A DNA stretch of 53,975 nt from CAZVCG01 sp964626265 (lineage in GTDB: Bacteria > Pseudomonadota > Alphaproteobacteria > UBA9219): positions 1 through 53,975 of the forward strand of contig CAZVCG010000010.1 of assembly GCA_964626265.1 (NCBI GenBank). Direction: 5' to 3'. The position numbers were made by a program, and so were the translations under genes. The notes beneath the pieces are model-generated. The model made no database searches and had not been told where the DNA came from. It worked only from the letters and a program-made list of their open reading frames with translations. Shown piece after piece: positions 49,764-53,975 of the stretch. Each line of letters begins with the position of its first letter. Position 1 is the stretch's first letter.

Positions 49764-49846
49764 TCGCCTTCTATCCACAAAAATATTTTACTTTCTTCCG
49801 AATCGAAGGATGGCAACGTCGCGCGATTATGGTTAATAATGGCTCA

Positions 49847-49873
49847 GGAGTCCGGGCTTTGCCCGTGGTCTCC
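49847..49873 (+). other. Stem-loop in the leader of amn
   Basis: GGAG and CCGGGC (49847-49857) pair with GCCCG and CTCC (49861-49873) around a TTT loop, with small bulges. It lies 16 bp before the preferred amn start and could be a leader structure or a remnant terminator of ftsY. No T-run follows. Confidence 0.35.
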
Positions 49874-49889
49874 GCCTAAAGAGTTAAAA

Positions 49890-51419
49890 ATGAGCGTTTT
49901 CATGTTGTTCGGGTTCGGTAAATTCTCAAAATCAGGGTCGGAAGTCCGAAACTTCACCGATGCCCGTGAAGCCGTGGCTCATGCCCGCAAAATCTATGAC
50001 GCGAACGTGGGTTCGCTGCGCGAAGCCTTCCGCCGCTTTGCAAAGGGCGAATGGATACCTGATCGCGTAACCGCCTGTTATCCCTATGTTGCCATCACGG
50101 TGGACAAGCTGAAGCGGATCGACACGCGCCTGTCTTATGGCTTTGTGTCCGGGCCGGGGCGTTACAGCACGACGCTGACGCGGCCCGATATGTTCGCAGG
50201 CTATCTCGAACGGCAATTTGAGCTTTTGATGAAAAGCCAGGGAGTGCCGCTTGAAATCGGCGTGAGCAAGACCCCCATCCCCATCCATTTCGCTTTTCAT
50301 GACGGCGCGCACATAGAAGGCGAGCTGACCCGCGAAAAAGTCGACGTCATGCGAAAGGTTTTCGACCTGCCCGATCTTTCCGTCATGGACGACACCATCG
50401 CCAACGGGACGCATTTTCCCGCCAACGGCGAGGATCAGCCCTTGGCGCTCTTCACCGCGCCGCGTATGGATTATTCGTTGCACCGCCTGCGCCATTACAC
50501 CGGCACCGACCCGGAACATTTCCAAAGCTTCATCATCTTCACGAACTATCAGTTTTATGTGGATGAGTTCGTACGTCTCGGCACGGAGATGATGCAGGCG
50601 ACGGACGATCCGGCGCTGGCCGCGCAACGCAAGAAATATACGCATATCGTAGAGCCGGGGAACGTCATCACGCGGAACGCCAATCATGGCTACCACGCGA
50701 TGGCCGAAGGCGCGCGGCCCTCGCGTTTGCCCCAGATGCCCGCCTATCACCTCGTGCGCTCAGACGGGAAGGGCGTGACGATGCTCAACATCGGCGTTGG
50801 GCCGAGCAACGCGCGTAATATCTCGGATCACGTCGCCGTGCTGCGCCCCGATGCATGGATAATGCTGGGGCACTGCGCCGGATTGCGTGAAACGCAAAAA
50901 CTGGGCGACTATGTACTGGCGCATGGGTATGTGCGCGACGATCATGTTCTGAATTATGAATTGCCGCTATGGGTTCCCATTCCAGCGCTGGCGGAGGTGC
51001 AACGTGCGTTAGAGACGGCGGTTGGACAGATTACAGGCCGCACGGGTTATGAGTTGAAATCAGTTATGCGCACGGGGACAGTAGTTTCGACCGACAACCG
51101 CAATTGGGAAATTTCGGGTTTCAATTATCTCGTTATGCGTTTTGCGCAAAGCCGTGCCATCGCGCTCGATATGGAATCCGCCGTGATCGCCGCCAACGGT
51201 TTCCGGTTCCGCGTGCCCTACGGCACATTGCTGTGCGTGTCTGACAGGCCCTTGCACGGCGAAATCAAATTGCCCGGCATGGCGAACTCGTTCTACCGCC
51301 AGCAGGTGGATCAACATCTGCAAATAGGCCTAAGGGCCATCGAATTGCTGCGCGAAACGGGCCTCGAAACCCTGCACAGCCGCAAGCTTCGCAGCTTTTC
51401 AGAAACGGCGTTTCAATAA
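49890..51419 (+). CDS. amn: AMP nucleosidase
   Basis: Hydrolyses AMP to adenine and ribose-5-phosphate. The 509-residue protein has an N-terminal regulatory domain (YVAITVDKLKRIDTRLSYGFVSGPGRYSTTLTRPD). The C-terminal nucleoside-phosphorylase-fold domain begins near 310 (GVTMLNIGVGPSNARNISDHVAVLRPDAWIMLGHCAGL), with FNYLVMRFAQSRAIALDMESAVIAANG close to the end. I chose the ATG at 49890 because AAAGAG lies 6 bp upstream. An ATG at 49839 would run through the hairpin and add 17 unconserved residues. Confidence 0.94.
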   Translation: MSVFMLFGFGKFSKSGSEVRNFTDAREAVAHARKIYDANVGSLREAFRRFAKGEWIPDRVTACYPYVAITVDKLKRIDTRLSYGFVSGPGRYSTTLTRPDMFAGYLERQFELLMKSQGVPLEIGVSKTPIPIHFAFHDGAHIEGELTREKVDVMRKVFDLPDLSVMDDTIANGTHFPANGEDQPLALFTAPRMDYSLHRLRHYTGTDPEHFQSFIIFTNYQFYVDEFVRLGTEMMQATDDPALAAQRKKYTHIVEPGNVITRNANHGYHAMAEGARPSRLPQMPAYHLVRSDGKGVTMLNIGVGPSNARNISDHVAVLRPDAWIMLGHCAGLRETQKLGDYVLAHGYVRDDHVLNYELPLWVPIPALAEVQRALETAVGQITGRTGYELKSVMRTGTVVSTDNRNWEISGFNYLVMRFAQSRAIALDMESAVIAANGFRFRVPYGTLLCVSDRPLHGEIKLPGMANSFYRQQVDQHLQIGLRAIELLRETGLETLHSRKLRSFSETAFQ

Positions 51420-51435
51420 CACCCAAAGGATATTC

Positions 51436-51939
51436 ATGCTGGTCGATGACAATTTTCTGAAAGATATGACGCGTTTTCACGGGGTTGCCACGCGGGCCAC
51501 TTATGCATCGGCGAATAACGCCGACGTGACGCCCCAACGTTCCGGTTTCCGCGAACTGGAACACCGCGATGGAGATTGGTATTACCGCGACAGCTATACG
51601 GGATTTTTGCGTTCATGGGGGCAGGAGGTCATCTATTTCAAGGACAAACCGGTTTGGACCAATCTCTACGGCGGCGGGATGGAACCATCTAAAATGTCCG
51701 AGGACATTGCCGTCGGAACGTTCAGGTTTCTAAAAATTGCATTATCTGAGGGTGAAAAGGACAATACATTTCAACCTCGAGGCCCACGCGAAATTATCCG
51801 GGGCGAATGGCGGTATGCTTCGGAAATGAACGGCAATATCATGGGGTTCGTAGGTTCGGAGTTCATATGTTTTAGATCAGAGACTGTCTTTTATCATAAT
51901 TTCCATGGCGGGCTTATCGTGTCGCGCGGCAAGTCGTAA
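51436..51939 (+). CDS. DUF5680 domain-containing protein
   Basis: The 167-residue protein contains FRELEHRDGDWYYRDSYTGFLRSWGQEVIYFKDKPVWTNLYGGGM, the DUF5680 pattern, rich in aromatic residues. Function unknown. No signal peptide. The C-terminal third (GNIMGFVGSEFICFRSETVFYHNFHGGLI) appears to repeat the fold's beta pattern. AAAGGA lies 7 bp before the ATG. It starts 16 bp after amn and is probably in the same transcript. Confidence 0.8.
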   Translation: MLVDDNFLKDMTRFHGVATRATYASANNADVTPQRSGFRELEHRDGDWYYRDSYTGFLRSWGQEVIYFKDKPVWTNLYGGGMEPSKMSEDIAVGTFRFLKIALSEGEKDNTFQPRGPREIIRGEWRYASEMNGNIMGFVGSEFICFRSETVFYHNFHGGLIVSRGKS

Positions 51940-52021
51940 TGGGTTGATTCGCCAGAAGGCTTGAACGCAAGGTTTTTGCCGTTAAGAATGTCCTTTTGAG
52001 CCTTGGAACAGGTGAAACCCA

Positions 52022-53425
52022 ATGCCTTCGCAAATGGCAACACGCACCGAAACGGATTCTTTCGGCCCCATAGGAGTCCCTTCCGAACACTATTGGGGCG
52101 CACAGACGCAGCGTAGCCTTCAGAACTTTGTTATCGGCGGGGAGACGCTACCTCTGTCGTTCATTCATGCGCTTGGCATGGTCAAGAAGGCTGCCGCGCT
52201 GGCGAACATGAAGCTTGCGGGGCTGGACTCCAAAATAGGCAACGCCATCGTCAAGGCCGCAGAAGAAGTCATCAACGGAAAACTGGACAACGAGTTTCCG
52301 TTGGTCGTTTGGCAAACGGGTTCCGGCACCCAAACCAACATGAACGTGAACGAGGTGATCGCTAACCGCGCCATCGAGATGCTGGGCGGCGAGAAGGGCA
52401 GCAAAAATCCCGTTCACCCGAACGATCACGTCAACATGGGTCAAAGCACGAACGACGGCTTTCCCACGGCGATGCACATTTCCACAGTGCTTCAACTCAC
52501 GAATGAGCTTATTCCCGCGCTTCATCATTTCCACAATGCTCTTCACCAAAAAGCCGAAGCCTTCAAAGACATTGTGAAAGTTGGCCGCACGCATTTACAG
52601 GATGCCGTTCCCGTCACCTTGGGACAGGAGTTTTCCGGCTACGCAACGCAAGTGAAGCTGGCGATGGACAGGGTGCAAGGCGTTTTGGTGCGTCTATATC
52701 CTTTGGCGCAGGGCGGCACGGCGGTTGGCACAGGCCTCAACGCTGCTGTCGGGTTTGCCGAGGAATTCGCGCGGCAGGTCGCGGGCATGACGGGCAAGCC
52801 TTTCGTCAGTGCGGTGAACAAGTTCGAAGCGTTGGCCAGCCATGACGCGATGGTGGAAACGTCGGGCGTTTTGAACACGATCGCTGCCGGCTTTATGAAA
52901 ATCGCAAACGACATTCGTATGCTCGGGTCCGGCCCGCGTTGCGGCATCGGCGAGATTATTTTGCCGGAGAATGAACCCGGCTCGTCTATCATGCCGGGCA
53001 AGGTGAACCCCACGCAATCCGAAGCGATGACGATGGTTGCTGCGCAAGTGATGGGCAACCACGTCGCCGTAACGGTGGCAGGATCGAACGGGCATTTCGA
53101 ATTGAATGTGTTCAAGCCCGTAATCATCTATAACGTGCTGCAATCGATTCGTTTGCTCACCGACGTGGCGCGCAGTTTTACGGATCATTGCGTGGCTGGG
53201 ATTAAGCCAAATCTTGCGCGCATTGAGCAGCATCTTAATGAATCTCTAATGCTGGTGACTGCGCTCAATCCGCACGTGGGCTATGACAACGCAGCCAAAA
53301 TCGCCAAGAAGGCGCAAGCTGAAAACAAAACGCTGAAACAAGCGGCGGTTGAGCTGGGCTTGCTTTCGGCAGAAGACTTCGACCGCCTCGTCAGGCCGGA
53401 AAACATGCTGGGGCCTAATTCGTGA
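52022..53425 (+). CDS. fumC: Fumarate hydratase class II
   Basis: Oxygen-stable TCA-cycle enzyme interconverting fumarate and malate. The 467-residue protein shows TRTETDSFGPIGVPSEHYWGAQTQRS at the start, the substrate loop TGSGTQTNMNVNEV, HPNDHVNMGQSTND, GRTHLQDAVPVTLGQEF and the family signature GSSIMPGKVNPTQ with its catalytic Ser. The start at 52022 is uncertain by four codons (ATG at 52034); GGAACAGG lies about 9 bp upstream of the first. It is a single gene. Confidence 0.97.
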   Translation: MPSQMATRTETDSFGPIGVPSEHYWGAQTQRSLQNFVIGGETLPLSFIHALGMVKKAAALANMKLAGLDSKIGNAIVKAAEEVINGKLDNEFPLVVWQTGSGTQTNMNVNEVIANRAIEMLGGEKGSKNPVHPNDHVNMGQSTNDGFPTAMHISTVLQLTNELIPALHHFHNALHQKAEAFKDIVKVGRTHLQDAVPVTLGQEFSGYATQVKLAMDRVQGVLVRLYPLAQGGTAVGTGLNAAVGFAEEFARQVAGMTGKPFVSAVNKFEALASHDAMVETSGVLNTIAAGFMKIANDIRMLGSGPRCGIGEIILPENEPGSSIMPGKVNPTQSEAMTMVAAQVMGNHVAVTVAGSNGHFELNVFKPVIIYNVLQSIRLLTDVARSFTDHCVAGIKPNLARIEQHLNESLMLVTALNPHVGYDNAAKIAKKAQAENKTLKQAAVELGLLSAEDFDRLVRPENMLGPNS

Positions 53426-53460
53426 TCAGGTTGCGCAGTAGAGTAAGGTGACGCCCCTTG

Positions 53461-53907
53461 TTAAGGCGAAGGCCGCACCAAATTAAGCTGTGAATTCGAT
53501 CTTTTCCGTGTTGGCCTAAGTCTATGAGCATCCAGAACAAGGAAATCCTTGGCTCGCCTTTCTTCCCGCATTTTTGCAAGCTTCTGCGTTGCGGTTTTAT
53601 GCATGTCTTGTAGCAGAACCGATGAATAGTGGCGCAGCAGGCTGTCCGGGCGGCTCGCGCGCATTACGTCCCAAATCATCTTCAGACATTTTTTCAAGGG
53701 CATATCGTCGTTTTTATAGGCGTCATGAAGATTAAGTTGCCATGCCAACGAATATCTTTGTTCCTCAGGTGTACGCTTTTCCGCCTTAAGAGCTATATAG
53801 GCAAATAGACGTATTCGCGGTATCGTGTCCCTGTAAAACTCCGAGGTTTTGCCCAATAGCTTTACGGCCAAATTCTTTTCTTCTAGAGACGGCGAGGCGT
53901 AATTCAA
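53461..53907 (-). CDS. Hypothetical protein with a CtrA box upstream
   Basis: The 148-residue basic, mostly helical protein contains VKLLGKTSEFYRDTIPRIRLFAYIALKAEKRTPEEQRYSLAWQLNLHDAYK, then SLLRHYSSVLLQDMHKTATQKLAKMREERRAK and a basic C-terminus. No family recognised. The first start is TTG at 53907, without a good ribosome binding site, and the frame is open for 12 more codons upstream. A downstream start is possible. A perfect CtrA motif precedes it. Confidence 0.6.
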   Translation of the reverse strand: MNYASPSLEEKNLAVKLLGKTSEFYRDTIPRIRLFAYIALKAEKRTPEEQRYSLAWQLNLHDAYKNDDMPLKKCLKMIWDVMRASRPDSLLRHYSSVLLQDMHKTATQKLAKMREERRAKDFLVLDAHRLRPTRKRSNSQLNLVRPSP

Positions 53908-53938
53908 AAACGCGACAAATGCTAGGGTCCAGACCCAA

Positions 53939-53953
53939 TTAACCTAGCGTTAA
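53939..53953 (-). promoter_or_regulatory. CtrA-binding box upstream of the 53907 gene
   Basis: Perfect TTAA-N7-TTAA (TTAACGCTAGGTTAA on the minus strand), 31 bp before the TTG start. It overlaps an inverted repeat GCTAGG (53921-53926)/CCTAGC (53943-53948). Confidence 0.6.
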
Positions 53954-53975
53954 GCGATTGATGATTCAAGGGAAT

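Noticed and set aside
49774..49783. DnaA-box-like CTATCCACA downstream of ftsY
   Set aside because: A single imperfect box with no clustering, no A/T-rich unwinding element and no origin genes nearby.
49932..50750. Minus-strand open frame (272 codons) opposite amn
   Set aside because: Antisense to conserved amn sequence; no independent support.

Overview
The window is a stretch of chromosome from an alphaproteobacterium, probably free-living and motile. I could not fix the order or genus. The evidence is lineage-typical content: a CcrM-type GANTC adenine methyltransferase beside rnhB, perfect TTAA-N7-TTAA CtrA boxes in front of ccrM and flgB, DUF4167, the smc-dsbA-DUF721-mutY neighbourhood, DUF484-xerC, mtaB-ftsY, and a long Lys/Pro/Ala-rich RpoD N-terminus. 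Nearly all of it is ordinary chromosomal backbone. I see no tRNA, rRNA, CRISPR array, prophage or transposase. Two short runs of N interrupt the sequence (230-267 and 23652-23686). Both are one base too short to keep the gene that crosses them in frame.

Layout, 1-16 kb: rpoD (cut by the window edge) and dnaG on the minus strand; pckA (ATP-dependent PEP carboxykinase); a small unknown gene; a GatB/YqeY protein divergent from carA-carB; greA; a DedA membrane protein; acpP-fabF (fatty acid synthesis); and lysA of a type that resembles Bacteroidetes enzymes. 16-28 kb: a hybrid histidine kinase with its own receiver and Hpt domains, then a Cdc48/VCP-like double AAA+ ATPase whose first ATPase module looks dead; priA; a small transaldolase; DUF484-xerC; a PfkB kinase; a HAD nucleotidase; and an orphan PilT/DotB-like secretion ATPase.

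28-35 kb is a motility region. A minus-strand operon (FlhB-like protein, unknown, fliO, fliP) faces a plus-strand operon flgB-flgC-fliE. Between them lie a chemoreceptor and two tandem secreted Cache-domain paralogues. A CtrA box precedes flgB. 35-46 kb holds genome maintenance: a bacteriohemerythrin, smc, a DsbA-like thioredoxin, an anchored methyltransferase, DUF721, DUF1653, mutY, a secreted unknown, ccrM and rnhB. Three small unknown genes, one of only 37 codons, separate ccrM from rnhB. Five GANTC sites lie in 99 bp upstream of ccrM. 46-54 kb: DUF4167, mtaB, a metallo-beta-lactamase-fold protein, ftsY, amn, DUF5680, fumC, and an unknown gene with its own CtrA box.

Two kinds of palindromic dispersed repeat sit between genes: REP-like hairpins at 5.7 and 46.75 kb, and a longer inverted repeat upstream of lysA. 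The most interesting items are the CtrA/GANTC architecture at ccrM with the small-gene cassette beside it, the Cdc48-like ATPase with an inactive first domain next to a phosphorelay kinase, and the chemoreceptor-Cache-Cache insertion in the flagellar cluster. No single locus clearly amounts to an undescribed system.
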